A DNA stretch of 64,000 bases from positions 1 through 64,000 of the forward strand of contig CALJLN010000011.1 in NCBI GenBank assembly GCA_937982565.1, read 5' to 3'. The DNA comes from UBA2421 sp002343075. Its GTDB lineage: Bacteria; Planctomycetota; Phycisphaerae; Tepidisphaerales; Tepidisphaeraceae. Position numbers and translations under genes: made by a program. Positions within the stretch are counted from its first letter, which is position 1. Each line of letters starts with the position of its first letter. This document shows positions 9,957-19,598 of the stretch, piece after piece. The notes below the pieces were generated by a model. That model saw nothing but the letters and a program-made list of their open reading frames with translations, was not told where the DNA came from and did not search any database.

Positions 9957-10182
9957 GAAAACCTGACCTGTAGCCACCTAGGCCTTAACGCACCGTGACC
10001 CTCATGCATCAGCATTGTATGCATCCAATTGCCCAAACCTGCATCACTAATCACCAATTCTTGCTTCGACGCTTTCGCTGATTTCGTCCTATAAAATCGC
10101 GGTCTATCACTCCCGGAGAAGGGTTTTGCCGCGGTACATGCTCACTGAGATTAACTGAAGCGTGTGTTAGGTCGATAGGACC

Positions 10183-11325
10183 ATGATGAGATCCGCCGCC
10201 GAGTTTACGGTCGTTCCAGATACGGTTCATCTTCATCGTCGCGGCGCGGCGCTGGTCTACTCGACGATTGCGATGTTCGTGCTCATTGCGTTCGCGGTTC
10301 TTGCCGTGGATGCCGGACGGTTGATACTCGCCCGCGCGCAACTCCAGGATGCCGCCGACGCCGCGGCGCGCTACGCCGCCATCGGTCTGGTTAGCAGTTC
10401 TACCCCGCAAACCACCGCCCAACAGCACGCCGCCGCCGTGCTGAGCACAACCAAAGTCGACGGCGGAACGCTCAGCGCTGCCAACTACTCCGTCACCGTC
10501 GGCAAATGGAACGAAATCACGCGCGTATTCACGGCCACCACTAACGCACCCAACGCCGTCAAAGTCGACCTCGCTTTCAAGCTCGCCGAAGCCGGCCGGC
10601 CGAAGCTCTTCGCCAGCGTCGTCGGTGCGCAAAGTGATAACACGATGCGTTCATCCTCCATCGCCACTGCCAGCGTCGGCAGTCAGGAGTTTAACCCTCC
10701 CGCCAGCGGCAATCTATGGCTCTCCACCGCAGCACCAGGAACGGTCAACAAGAACTTTCGGGATAACGCGCCCCACGTCTGGGACTATGCCGGCTCAGCG
10801 GGCAATGCGCGCCAAAGTCCGCTCGAAATCCAACTTGATGATCTCAACCTCAACCCCGGAGACGCGCTGAGCTTCGAGGGCCTGAGCGGCACCGCAATCT
10901 ACGTCTCCAACGGCGGGCAAAACTCCGCCGACGGGGTCTCCAACTTCATCGTCGCGCTCGGACAGACCTACCCCGGTTCGGTTCCCACCAATAACTACAA
11001 CGGCATGTCTAACGTTCGCGCGCCCATCGGCGCGATCATGGCCGTCTTCCTTACTGATGACCCGGCAAGCACCGGCCCCGCCCCCGCAGCCCTCGACTTC
11101 AACACCGCCAACCAGCGCAACTACAGCACCCTCAGCCCACAGGTCAAGCAGGTATTCTTCGTCGGCGACGGCAAACGCGACAACGGCGAGGTGCAGCGCA
11201 TCGTCGTCCCGGACGGCGCAACGCGTGTCTTCATCGGCATGATGGACGCCTGGCAGTGGAACGACAACGTAGGCAACTTCAAGTTCAACATCTACGGCCG
11301 CAAGAATGTAACCACCGTCAAGTAA
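10183..11325 (+). CDS. TadG-like pilus assembly protein
   Basis: 380 residues. The N-terminus HRRGAALVYSTIAMFVLIAFAVLAVDAGRLILARAQLQDAADAAARYAA (quoted only in outline: RRGAALVYSTIAM, then VDAGRLILARAQLQ, then DAADAAARYAA) is the TadE/TadG signature, one transmembrane helix followed by an Ala-rich amphipathic helix. The remainder is predicted extracytoplasmic and Asn/Gly/Thr-rich. In Tad (Flp pilus) systems such proteins are minor pseudopilins or anchors; no other tad gene is nearby, so it is an isolated member. AGGA lies 6 nt upstream of ATG 10183. Confidence 0.75.
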   Translation: MMRSAAEFTVVPDTVHLHRRGAALVYSTIAMFVLIAFAVLAVDAGRLILARAQLQDAADAAARYAAIGLVSSSTPQTTAQQHAAAVLSTTKVDGGTLSAANYSVTVGKWNEITRVFTATTNAPNAVKVDLAFKLAEAGRPKLFASVVGAQSDNTMRSSSIATASVGSQEFNPPASGNLWLSTAAPGTVNKNFRDNAPHVWDYAGSAGNARQSPLEIQLDDLNLNPGDALSFEGLSGTAIYVSNGGQNSADGVSNFIVALGQTYPGSVPTNNYNGMSNVRAPIGAIMAVFLTDDPASTGPAPAALDFNTANQRNYSTLSPQVKQVFFVGDGKRDNGEVQRIVVPDGATRVFIGMMDAWQWNDNVGNFKFNIYGRKNVTTVK

Positions 11326-11435
11326 ACCTAAGCAACGCACCCGCGCACCCCTCCCCACCATCGCACTGCGGTCCCGATCGCAAACCCGCCAACTTGACAT
11401 TCCCCCAAACCCGGCTAGAGTCTCTCACCCTAGAT

Positions 11436-11509
<74 letters not shown>

Positions 11510-11520
11510 CTCGTTATTGG

Positions 11521-11552
11521 AAAGGGACTTGCAGCGATGCGAGTCCCTTTTC
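11521..11552 (+). terminator. Rho-independent terminator of the initiator tRNA
   Basis: Stem AAAGGGACTTGC / GCGAGTCCCTTT with the 6-nt loop AGCGAT, ending in a T-run and beginning 11 nt after the tRNA. A very similar hairpin occurs at 32612. Confidence 0.85.
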
Positions 11553-11651
11553 GTTTGGCTGAAATCGCGCGTTTGTACATCGCTTTGTACATCAAGCCTG
11601 CCACCGAAAACGACTCGCCAACAAACATCACTCCAGATTGGAGTCTGTATC

Positions 11652-12357
11652 ATGGCGAGCTTGATCCAACGTAGCGATACCTACTACATCACCGATCGAC
11701 TTTCCGGGAGAATCATCCGCAGGAGCCTCCGGACGGATTCCCTGCAATTGGCGAAGGAAAGGCTCCGGAAGTACCAGTCGGCAGAGATACGCGGCGTCGA
11801 TAGCCCGCTTCCCACCCGCACGCCTATCGCCCAGGTCGTGGCCCGATACGTAGCGCACATCCGCACCCGCAAGACGGCGAAGAGTGCGCAGACAGATATC
11901 TACTACCTGCGCGAGGCGTTCGGGCCGATTTGTGAGGCGTTGACCGTCACCAGCCGACGATTGTCACCACTTGCCCGCAAGCGTCCGCTAAAGCCCGGGC
12001 AAGATCGCCGGAGACGGGCCTTGGTGATCGAGGCGGCTTGCTTCGAGCACGTCGTCACCGCCCAAGTGTCGGCATTCATAACCGGGAATGTCCAAAGCCG
12101 CGGGCTCGCCCCCAAGACCGCCAACCGCTACCGCGAAGTCCTTCACCGGCTGTTCTCATGGGCGATGAATGAAGGCGGGGTGAAGATGCCAGGGGACAAG
12201 AACCCCGTTTCAAAAGTGCTTCGGTACAAAGAAACCGCCCCGGAGATTCGATTCCTCACCCTGCGCCAGATCGACGAGCAGCTGGCCGCTCTCCAGGACC
12301 AGCCGCAGCTGCAATCCATGGTCGCCGTGCTGATCTACGCCGGCCTGCGCTGGACCA
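11652..12357 (+). pseudogene. Tyrosine recombinase (phage-type integrase), truncated before the catalytic core
   Basis: Reading from ATG 11652 (MASLIQRSDTYYITDRLSG) the product has an N-terminal Arm-like domain, a core-binding SAM-like domain (about residues 60-190, with LAPKTANRYREVLHRLFSWA) and the entry to the catalytic domain (FLTLRQIDEQLAAL, MVAVLIYAGLR). The Arg of AGLR is the first catalytic residue; immediately after it the similarity stops and the frame runs into the 3' end of the oppositely oriented araC-type gene. The His, Arg and Tyr catalytic residues are therefore missing and it cannot be active. Its place next to a tRNA fits a remnant of an integrative element. Confidence 0.8.
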
Positions 12358-12363
12358 GCAGTT

Positions 12364-13317
12364 CTACTTCTTCGACGGCGCGGTACCCGGCGATTCGAAT
12401 CGGCGCGAGCGATACTCCGTCGGTGCAACGCCGTTGAGGCGCCGGAAGGCGCGCACAAAATTGGCATGATTCTGAAATCCCAGCCGAGTGACGACGGACT
12501 TGATCGAGTCCTGCGTGGTGCGCAGCAATCTGCACGCTTCCTGCATGCGTAGTTCCACCAAGTATCGCCGCGGTGGAATGCCAAAGCGGCGTGTGAACAG
12601 GCGGGTGAGGTGCTCGCGCGATATGCCGTGTCGGTCGGCCAGTTCTTCCACCGACCAGTCGCGTTTGAGATCTTGGCGCATGGTGGCCTCGATTGCATCG
12701 GCCCGGTTGACAAACCGCCCAGCACGATCCGCCGCCGAAGACTCGGCCGCGTCGAGCAGTGCGCCAAAAACGTCGTTGCAGAAGCGCGAGGCGTTCGCGC
12801 CGGTCATCTCCGTAATATGATTCGGTTCGGCGGCGTATTGGCTGGCCTGTCGGATGATCGGGTGGTCAAGCCCGACGGGGTAGATTCGTCCGAACTCTTC
12901 GATTAGCACGCGAGCAGTCTGGACCGCGATTCTTCCCGAGATGATCAGCCCGATGAACTCCCACTTGCCGCGGAAGGCAGCGTGATAACCCTCCCAGAAG
13001 TCAGAATCGTCTTCGACAAAGCGCAGAATCGCTTCGCCGGGTTTGACCAGTCGCCCCTGCTGGTTGGTGCGCGGTATAATCGCGCCCCCGGGAGAAAGCG
13101 AAAATTTGACAACCACATGTTCGTGCATGGGCGCTTGCCAGACATCGCGGATGTTGTACTTGGGACTCAGCCCCAACCCCCGGCCAACATAGTGCGGAAA
13201 GGCCAACTCGGGGAGTTTTCCGATCACCCGGAACCAAGTGTATTGCAGCATCCGATAGGAGTGGTCCGCCAGTTCGTGCCGACGGTCAGGGATGAGAGCG
13301 TCTTCGCTCATTCGCAC
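12364..13317 (-). CDS. AraC-family transcriptional regulator
   Basis: 317 residues with a C-terminal double helix-turn-helix (from RWVEELADRHGISREHLTRL-like sequence DWSVEELADRHGISREHL to LGFQNHANFVRAFRRLNG and P-EYR). The N-terminal ~190 residues have no recognisable cupin motif that I can name. It is transcribed divergently from the two PEP-CTERM genes across a 150-bp gap and is the likely local regulator of the polysaccharide locus; that link is inferred. The start may be GTG/ATG 13317 or ATG 13311. Confidence 0.88.
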   Translation of the reverse strand: MRMSEDALIPDRRHELADHSYRMLQYTWFRVIGKLPELAFPHYVGRGLGLSPKYNIRDVWQAPMHEHVVVKFSLSPGGAIIPRTNQQGRLVKPGEAILRFVEDDSDFWEGYHAAFRGKWEFIGLIISGRIAVQTARVLIEEFGRIYPVGLDHPIIRQASQYAAEPNHITEMTGANASRFCNDVFGALLDAAESSAADRAGRFVNRADAIEATMRQDLKRDWSVEELADRHGISREHLTRLFTRRFGIPPRRYLVELRMQEACRLLRTTQDSIKSVVTRLGFQNHANFVRAFRRLNGVAPTEYRSRRFESPGTAPSKK

Positions 13318-13467
13318 ACCTTGCTAAATGATCACACTGCGCATAGCAATGTCACAAACTCCGTCTTGTCGATTAAAAACTTCAAGTAATCATATCAACA
13401 AGCCCGCAATCGACAACGAGAGAGCATATCACATCAGGTTGTCAGTGGAACGGGCTGCGGAGGACAA

Positions 13468-15213
13468 ATGATGATGTGCAGTAATCGCATGAGTCGGTGC
13501 GTGAACCGTTCAGGGCGCGCTCTGATCTTCTCAAGTGGCGCGCTGACGGTTGGCGTGTGGGCTGGATTCGCGTCGGCGGACACGGTCATTCTCTCCGACG
13601 ACTTCAACCGCTCTGCCGGGGTGAATGCCGCCGGCAACGCCGGCGGGATTTCCACCTGGGGCATGAACAATAATGCTCTCGGGGGAACCGAAATCATCAG
13701 CTACAAGAACCGCAATACCGCCATCGGTACCAGCACCGAACAGCAGTTTGTCGATGGCAACCTCGGCAGGCTCCGACTGGGGCATGGTGTGGTCGATTTT
13801 GATTTGCTCACAATCCCCCAGGTTCTTCAAAACGGCTTCTCCGCATCGTTCGATTTCCAGCGCGGCGGCAGCGGCTATATCGCCTTCGCTGTCGGCATGA
13901 CCCCGGCTGAAATCGAAGCCCATCCGCAGAACAATGCGCGCATCGGCGTACCGTTTGCAACCAACATTCCCGAAACAGATTTTGGCTTCCTCTTCCGCCC
14001 GCCTACCGGTGGCCAGGGGCAATCTGAAATCTGGAAGGGCGGAACACAGATCACCGGCCCTCTGGGGCTGTTTAACCCAACCGGAATCACTGGGTCGCCC
14101 ACGACGCTTCTTAATAGCGCGGTAGCCAGGTTTGTCCCCGCAACGGCCGGTCAATGGGACACGGGCGCTACGATCAATCTCGAGTTGACCATCAACGGAG
14201 CCGCCACCCCGCAGTACACGACAACATTTACCTCCGACGGTTCCGGTCTTGGATACTTCGGCTTTCACTCCAACTCCGGCTCGGGCGTCGCGCAGGCTGG
14301 TATCGATAACTTCACCATCTCTGCCCTCGGCCCGGTTGTCACCACCAACGCGTGGGCGGTTGATGCCAGCGGCGACTGGAGTCTTGGCACCAACTGGACC
14401 GCCGGCGCCTCACCTAACGCGGTCTCCGCAACAGCCCTGCTCGGCGGGGTCATTAGCTCACCGCGCACAGCGACGCTGGATGAGCCGGTCACACTCGGCC
14501 ACCTCACGTTCGACAATGCCAACGCATATACGATCGCAGGCAGCCACACACTTTCCATTCAGACTTCATCCGGCCCAGGTTCGATCGGACTCGCGCTCGG
14601 CAATCACAGCATCACAGCGCCGCTGCAAATCAAGAGTAACACCGTGCTGGGCGGGCCGGGAACGCTTAAAGTAGCATCGCTGGGTGTCGATGCCGCGACC
14701 CAACTGGACCTTGGCGACCGCAGCCTGGTGGTCGATTACACCGGCGTGTCACCGCGCGCGGCGCTTGAAGCACTGGTAGCCAGCGGCTTTGCCGCCGGGG
14801 CCAACAATGGTGACGGCATCAACACCTCGGCAGGAAGTTCTTCGAGGCGCCTCGGCATCGCGGAGGCGGGCGAGACGCCGTTCCTCGCCGCCGGGACTTT
14901 TGCCGGGCAGACGGTGGACAGCACCACGCTGATTATTCGCTACACACTCCCTGGCGACGCCAATCTGAGTGGCGGCGTCAGCCTCGATGACTTTACCAGC
15001 CTGGCTGCCGGTTTCGGCAGCGCGGGTCGGTGGTCGGCGGGCGACTTCAACTACGATGGAAACGTCAATCTCGACGACTTCACGGCACTGGCGGCCAATT
15101 TCGGTGCATCGCTGCCCGCGGATGTCGCCAGACGTGCGGTGCCCGAGCCGACGATGCTCGCGGTCCCGCTGGCGATGCTCGTCATGTCGGTGCGCCGCCG
15201 CCGGAATGGCTAA
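13468..15213 (+). CDS. PEP-CTERM protein with dockerin-like repeats
   Basis: 581 residues: a signal peptide ending near GFASA, a ~260-residue jelly-roll-like domain beginning DTVILSDDFNRSAGVNAAG, a passenger-like spacer (WAVDASGDWSLGTNWTAG), two dockerin-like calcium repeats (GDANLSGGVSLDDF and GDFNYDGNVNLDDF), and a PEP-CTERM tail (VPEP, hydrophobic helix, RRRRNG). The N-terminal domain is closely repeated in the next gene, so this is a tandem duplication with a C-terminal extension. It is presumably secreted and anchored by an exosortase and may bind or scaffold carbohydrate; the function is not established. Confidence 0.85.
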   Translation: MMMCSNRMSRCVNRSGRALIFSSGALTVGVWAGFASADTVILSDDFNRSAGVNAAGNAGGISTWGMNNNALGGTEIISYKNRNTAIGTSTEQQFVDGNLGRLRLGHGVVDFDLLTIPQVLQNGFSASFDFQRGGSGYIAFAVGMTPAEIEAHPQNNARIGVPFATNIPETDFGFLFRPPTGGQGQSEIWKGGTQITGPLGLFNPTGITGSPTTLLNSAVARFVPATAGQWDTGATINLELTINGAATPQYTTTFTSDGSGLGYFGFHSNSGSGVAQAGIDNFTISALGPVVTTNAWAVDASGDWSLGTNWTAGASPNAVSATALLGGVISSPRTATLDEPVTLGHLTFDNANAYTIAGSHTLSIQTSSGPGSIGLALGNHSITAPLQIKSNTVLGGPGTLKVASLGVDAATQLDLGDRSLVVDYTGVSPRAALEALVASGFAAGANNGDGINTSAGSSSRRLGIAEAGETPFLAAGTFAGQTVDSTTLIIRYTLPGDANLSGGVSLDDFTSLAAGFGSAGRWSAGDFNYDGNVNLDDFTALAANFGASLPADVARRAVPEPTMLAVPLAMLVMSVRRRRNG

Positions 15214-15291
15214 GAACTGACTTTGTTGTTTTTCACATTTTTCTCATTTCACCATTCGCCGGCAATCGCGTCGGCACAGGAGGATTTGCAC

Positions 15292-16170
15292 ATGCGTCTT
15301 CGATCCATTATCGCCGCGGCGGCCACGGCCGTTGTGGCATTGTCATCTGCAGCTTCGGCTTCAGTGATTTTGTCAGACAATTTCAACCGCTCCGCCGGCG
15401 TCAATGCCGCTGGCAACGCGGGTGGATTGTCGGACTGGGGCGCGAACAATAACGCGCTGGGTGGCACTGAAACCATGACCTACAAAGTCCGCAACACCGC
15501 CGCCGGAACAAGTACCGAGCAGCAGTTTGTTGACGGCAACCTTGGCCGACTCCGCCTTGGCCACGGCGTCGTTGATTTCGATCTGCTTTCCAATCCCGCC
15601 GTGCTCCAGAACGGGTTCACGGCATCGTTCGACTTCCAGAGAGGCGGTGGGGGCTACATCGCACTGGCAGTCGGCATCACCCCGGCGCAGATTGAGGCCC
15701 ACCCGCAGAACAACGCGCGCATCGGTGTTCCGTTTGCTGCCAACATTCCTGAAACCGATTTCGGTTTCCTCTTCCGGCCTAGCGTCGCCACCGAGGTGTG
15801 GAAGAGCGGCAGCGTCGCCACCGGCCCAACCGGCATTTTCAACGGGACTAGCATCGCAGGAAGCCCGACGACACTGGTAAACACCGCCGTCGCTGAGTTC
15901 ACCCCGGTGGTCGCTGGCCAATGGGGCGCGGGGGCGACGATCAATTTCGCGCTCACTGTAAACGGTGCCGTCGTACCACAATACACGACCACGTTTACAT
16001 CTGACGGCTCCGGCCTGGGCTACTTCGGATTCCACTCCAACGCGGGCGCGGCGGTGGCGCAGGCGGCGGTAGATAACCTCGTGATTTCAGCCATCCCCGA
16101 ACCGACGGTGATGGGCCTGATGGCAATCTCATCAGCAGGGTTGCTGATTCGCCGCCGGATCCGGCGGTAA
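15292..16170 (+). CDS. PEP-CTERM protein, paralogue of the preceding gene
   Basis: 292 residues from ATG 15292, which has GGAGG 8-9 nt upstream. Signal peptide (LRSIIAAAATAVVALSSAASA), then a domain almost colinear with residues ~35-290 of the upstream protein (shared blocks: DNFNRSAGVNAAGNAGG, LGRLRLGHGVVDFDLL, HPQNNARIGVPFA, SDGSGLGYFGFHSN), then a PEP-CTERM tail (IPEPTVMGLMAISSAGLLIRR). It lacks the passenger and dockerin parts. The gene pair probably forms an operon ending at the hairpin at 16206. Confidence 0.88.
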   Translation: MRLRSIIAAAATAVVALSSAASASVILSDNFNRSAGVNAAGNAGGLSDWGANNNALGGTETMTYKVRNTAAGTSTEQQFVDGNLGRLRLGHGVVDFDLLSNPAVLQNGFTASFDFQRGGGGYIALAVGITPAQIEAHPQNNARIGVPFAANIPETDFGFLFRPSVATEVWKSGSVATGPTGIFNGTSIAGSPTTLVNTAVAEFTPVVAGQWGAGATINFALTVNGAVVPQYTTTFTSDGSGLGYFGFHSNAGAAVAQAAVDNLVISAIPEPTVMGLMAISSAGLLIRRRIRR

Positions 16171-16205
16171 ACCTGTAGCGGCGGGGAACCGGGTGACACG
16201 ATTCG

Positions 16206-16233
16206 CCCCGCAGGCAGACGGTTGCCTGCGGGG
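16206..16233 (+). terminator. Hairpin terminator after the PEP-CTERM pair
   Basis: Perfect 11-bp stem CCCCGCAGGCA / TGCCTGCGGGG with a 6-nt loop, 36 nt after the stop codon and before the GH2 gene. Only a short T-rich stretch follows. Confidence 0.7.
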
Positions 16234-16280
16234 TGACTTTAGATTTGAGTACGAAGCTTAAGCTAACCAAAGGATGGACG

Positions 16281-19200
16281 ATGCATCGACTGCTGGCGCT
16301 TTTGTCGTTGTGGATTGCCAATGTCTGTTTCGCGCAGGCACCCATCGAAGGCGATCCCGCCAACTTCAATCCCCTTGCAGCCGTCCCAACGACAGCTCCA
16401 TCGTCCACGATCACAGCCCAATCCACGGCAACGATCACTGATGTTCTTCCCAAGGTCCGACTCACCCCGCGTGATGTGACGGTACCCGGTATCAAGAATG
16501 GACGACTTTCGCTCGACGGCGACTGGCAGTTCTCCTTCAAGGTGCCCGACGGCTTTACTGGCCGTTACGACGCAATTGGCGGTTGGGTCTCCGTTGCCAT
16601 CCCCGGGCACTTCGCGCTGCACGGCGATAAGCGGATGTATAAAGACGAAGGTGTGCCGGTGGCCTGGTCGCGGCAGGTCGATGTCCCTGCGGACTGGGCT
16701 GGCAAGCGCGTCGTCCTGCGGTTTGAAGGGGTCGATGGCCTCACAAAACTCTGGGTGAATGACCAGCCTGCCGGGCAGAACGATATTGCCTGCCTGCCAT
16801 CGGAATACGACATCACCGACTATATCACCCCCGGAAAAACCAATCGCATTCTGTTAACCGTTGAAAAGTCGCTGGTAACCCGCTGGTCGCGCCGGGAGCT
16901 GGGCAGCATGACCCGGACGGTTTACCTGCAGGCACTCCCGCAGGTGAATCTCGGGCGATTGCATGTGGACACCGACCTTTCAGTCGGAAACACGCTCGCC
17001 ACGGCGAATGTGCATTTGCGTGTGGCCAATCAGTCGGCGGGTGCGGTGGTTCCGACGATTGCCCTTCGACTTGTCGGCCCGGATGGCAGCGCAGAGAAGC
17101 TCTTGGAGAAACCCGCCCTTCTCCCGCCAGTCGCGCCGGGGCAGACATTGGAATGCACTATTCCGGGACGGGTCGAATCGCCGGCGCTCTGGACCGCCGA
17201 GACGCCTGTGCTTTATCACATCGAGGCCGACCTGATCATCGACGGCCAGCCCGTGATGACCGCACGGCAGCGGTTCGGGTTTCGGGAAGTGGCGGTCGAT
17301 GGGCACAAACTGCTACTCAATGGTGTTCCTATCCGGCTCCGGGGTGTGAACTACCACATTACCTATCCCGGATTGGGCGAATCAGTCCCGCGGGAGAAGA
17401 TTGCTCGCGACATTGAGTTGTTTCAGCAGGCGAATTTTAACGCGCTTCGATCGCGGCCGACTCCCCCCGCCGACTATGCCGAGCTTTGCGACGAGATGGG
17501 CATTTATACCACCGTCGAGGCAATGATCTCGCTGATGATGTACGACGCCGGTCCGAAGAAAGACCACGGTGCCGACCCGGCGATCGCCGAAGGCCTGCGG
17601 CACCATGTTGCCACGATGATCGAAAGCCTCTACTCGCATCCGTCGATTCTCACCTGGGGGCTGGGCAACGAGTGTCCGTACTACGAATACTTTCAGACAG
17701 CGGCGCTGGGGATGCGTGTGGCCGATCCAACCCGCCCGCTGTTCTTCGGATCGGATGCCCGCCTGGGAGTGAGCATTCCCTTCATGGATATCAACGACGA
17801 CCACTACCAGCGCGATGGCGTCACCACCACCGCCGACCCAGGCAATGTGATCGGCAAGGGATGGGAATATCCGAAAGACCGGCCGAACATCTTCACCGAG
17901 TGGATGCACACGCACGTCAATAACCAAAAAGAAGTCGCGTACGACCCGGGCATCGACGATTTCTGGGGCTTCGTCGCCGAGGCGCACATCGAGTACATGC
18001 AGCGGACGCCCGAATACGTCGGCGGGTTTCTGTTTCTGGGCGCGCCGTATCGGGCGATCGGTGTCGATCAAATCTGGCGGGCGGTGTTTACCGATGACCG
18101 TCAGCCGTCAGAAATTTTCTGGCATGTGCAAAAGGCGCACTCGCCCGCGCGCGTGGCCGACCGAACCGGCGAGATGAACGCCGACGGCAAGACGGCGCGG
18201 TTCGCGGTCGAAAATCGCTATGACTTTACCAACCTGCGAAGCCTGAAGTGGATCTGGTCGCGCGGCGGCGACCGTGGCGAAGTGAGCATCGATCTGCCGG
18301 CGCAGCAAAGAGGATTTATCGATGTGCCGTTCGACCCTGCCGGCGAGCCGACCGTGCTAGAAGCGACCGATAGTGCCGGGCGGATGATCGACAAATGGGC
18401 GCTGTCGATAAAAGCCGCCCCACCTGCCGCTGCTGCGCGAAAAGCGCAGCAGGAGAAGTGGGAGGTTAAGCAAGGCGAAACTCAGATCACGATCCATGTC
18501 GGCGATCGCACATTGGCCATCGATGCCAAATCGGGGCTGTTGTCGTCGGCCCGCATCGGCGAGGCCGAGTTGCTCGCCGGTTCGCCCGGCTTGCTGGTGC
18601 TGCCGGCGCAGCTGTCGAAGTTCAAAGGCCAGCAGAAGCTGACACTGGTTAATCAAGCCGTCGGCTGGCAGGCGGAGAGCGTCAAGGTCGAACATGACAG
18701 CACGCGCGTCCGAGTCGTGGCTGCAGGGGGCTATACCCATGCACGCGGGTCGTTCGTCACTACCGTGCATCGAACCGGCGAAGTGGAGGTGGAGTATGAC
18801 TTGACGTGGAACGATGCGCCCTCGCCGACATTTAACTGCTTCAGTTGGGGCTTGGCGGTTCCGGTCAATGAGAGATTTGACACGCTTTTCTGGGATCGCC
18901 GATCGCAATGGAGCCATTACCCGGCGGGGCATATTGGAAGGGCGCAAGGCGAGGCAGCGGCTCGTCCGGTGAGCGATTCGCCCAACCCCTGGGCACAGGA
19001 ACAGGTGGACGGGGTGACGCGCGACTTCCGCAGCACGCGGTTTTTTGTTCATCATGGAGGCCTTCGCGACGCTGGCGGGCGGGAGATACGCGTTCTGTCC
19101 GATGCAACCCAGCACCTGCAGGCGGTCCCCCTGAACGGCGATTTGGGCGGCGAAATCTTCACCGCCGACCTGCACGGCCCGCGCAAGCCCGGTTTTCACC

Positions 19201-19331
19201 TGCACACCCTGCGATTTCACAACGGCGGGACCGAGCCGCATCTGACCAAATCGCTGACTTTCGAAACCCTGCAGGTGAAAGCCGGCGCGCGCTTTCAGGA
19301 CAAGGTGCGTCTGTCGATCGAAACGCCGTAA
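16281..19331 (+). CDS. Glycoside hydrolase family 2 protein, secreted
   Basis: 1016 residues from ATG 16281, with AAGGA upstream. Signal peptide MHRLLALLSLWIANVCFAQA. A sugar-binding beta-sandwich (LDGDWQFSFKVPDGF, IPGHFALHGD, WVNDQPAG) is followed by an immunoglobulin-like domain and a TIM barrel starting at LNGVPIRLRGVNYH. The acid/base is Glu464 in GLGNECPYYEYF and the nucleophile Glu540 in NIFTEWMHTH, so it should be an active retaining enzyme. A C-terminal galactose-mutarotase-like region follows. Beta-galactosidase, beta-glucuronidase or related exo-activity cannot be separated by eye. It has a paralogue at 22803. Confidence 0.9.
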   Translation: MHRLLALLSLWIANVCFAQAPIEGDPANFNPLAAVPTTAPSSTITAQSTATITDVLPKVRLTPRDVTVPGIKNGRLSLDGDWQFSFKVPDGFTGRYDAIGGWVSVAIPGHFALHGDKRMYKDEGVPVAWSRQVDVPADWAGKRVVLRFEGVDGLTKLWVNDQPAGQNDIACLPSEYDITDYITPGKTNRILLTVEKSLVTRWSRRELGSMTRTVYLQALPQVNLGRLHVDTDLSVGNTLATANVHLRVANQSAGAVVPTIALRLVGPDGSAEKLLEKPALLPPVAPGQTLECTIPGRVESPALWTAETPVLYHIEADLIIDGQPVMTARQRFGFREVAVDGHKLLLNGVPIRLRGVNYHITYPGLGESVPREKIARDIELFQQANFNALRSRPTPPADYAELCDEMGIYTTVEAMISLMMYDAGPKKDHGADPAIAEGLRHHVATMIESLYSHPSILTWGLGNECPYYEYFQTAALGMRVADPTRPLFFGSDARLGVSIPFMDINDDHYQRDGVTTTADPGNVIGKGWEYPKDRPNIFTEWMHTHVNNQKEVAYDPGIDDFWGFVAEAHIEYMQRTPEYVGGFLFLGAPYRAIGVDQIWRAVFTDDRQPSEIFWHVQKAHSPARVADRTGEMNADGKTARFAVENRYDFTNLRSLKWIWSRGGDRGEVSIDLPAQQRGFIDVPFDPAGEPTVLEATDSAGRMIDKWALSIKAAPPAAAARKAQQEKWEVKQGETQITIHVGDRTLAIDAKSGLLSSARIGEAELLAGSPGLLVLPAQLSKFKGQQKLTLVNQAVGWQAESVKVEHDSTRVRVVAAGGYTHARGSFVTTVHRTGEVEVEYDLTWNDAPSPTFNCFSWGLAVPVNERFDTLFWDRRSQWSHYPAGHIGRAQGEAAARPVSDSPNPWAQEQVDGVTRDFRSTRFFVHHGGLRDAGGREIRVLSDATQHLQAVPLNGDLGGEIFTADLHGPRKPGFHLHTLRFHNGGTEPHLTKSLTFETLQVKAGARFQDKVRLSIETP

Positions 19332-19598
19332 GCAAGCATCGGCACCGTCGAAGCGGGCAATCAATCACAAAATCGCTTGCGGTCAATCATGAGCGATGTC
19401 TCGATGTTGTTTGAGGCCTGCTTTTGCTGCAGAGAACAGGGAAAATGCGGATGAGAACCTTGGCCTGAACAATCGGCACGGGAGTTCCACAAGTAGTCAC
19501 ACAGGGACAAGCAATGCCACAAAGCGCGGCTAGGCGCTCATCCGAAGCGTTGTAAATTCATGGTGGCGGATCACTATCAATCTCGACTGGAGCATCTC

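Noticed and set aside
10051..10632. A 193-residue minus-strand frame before and inside the TadG-like gene
   Set aside because: Overlaps the TadG-like N-terminus in antisense; composition is Arg/His/Gly-rich with no motif.
11652..12357. Integrase as the integron integrase for the cassette array at 56 kb
   Set aside because: It is 44 kb away, looks like a phage-type recombinase, and has lost its catalytic core; it cannot be shown to be related to IntI.
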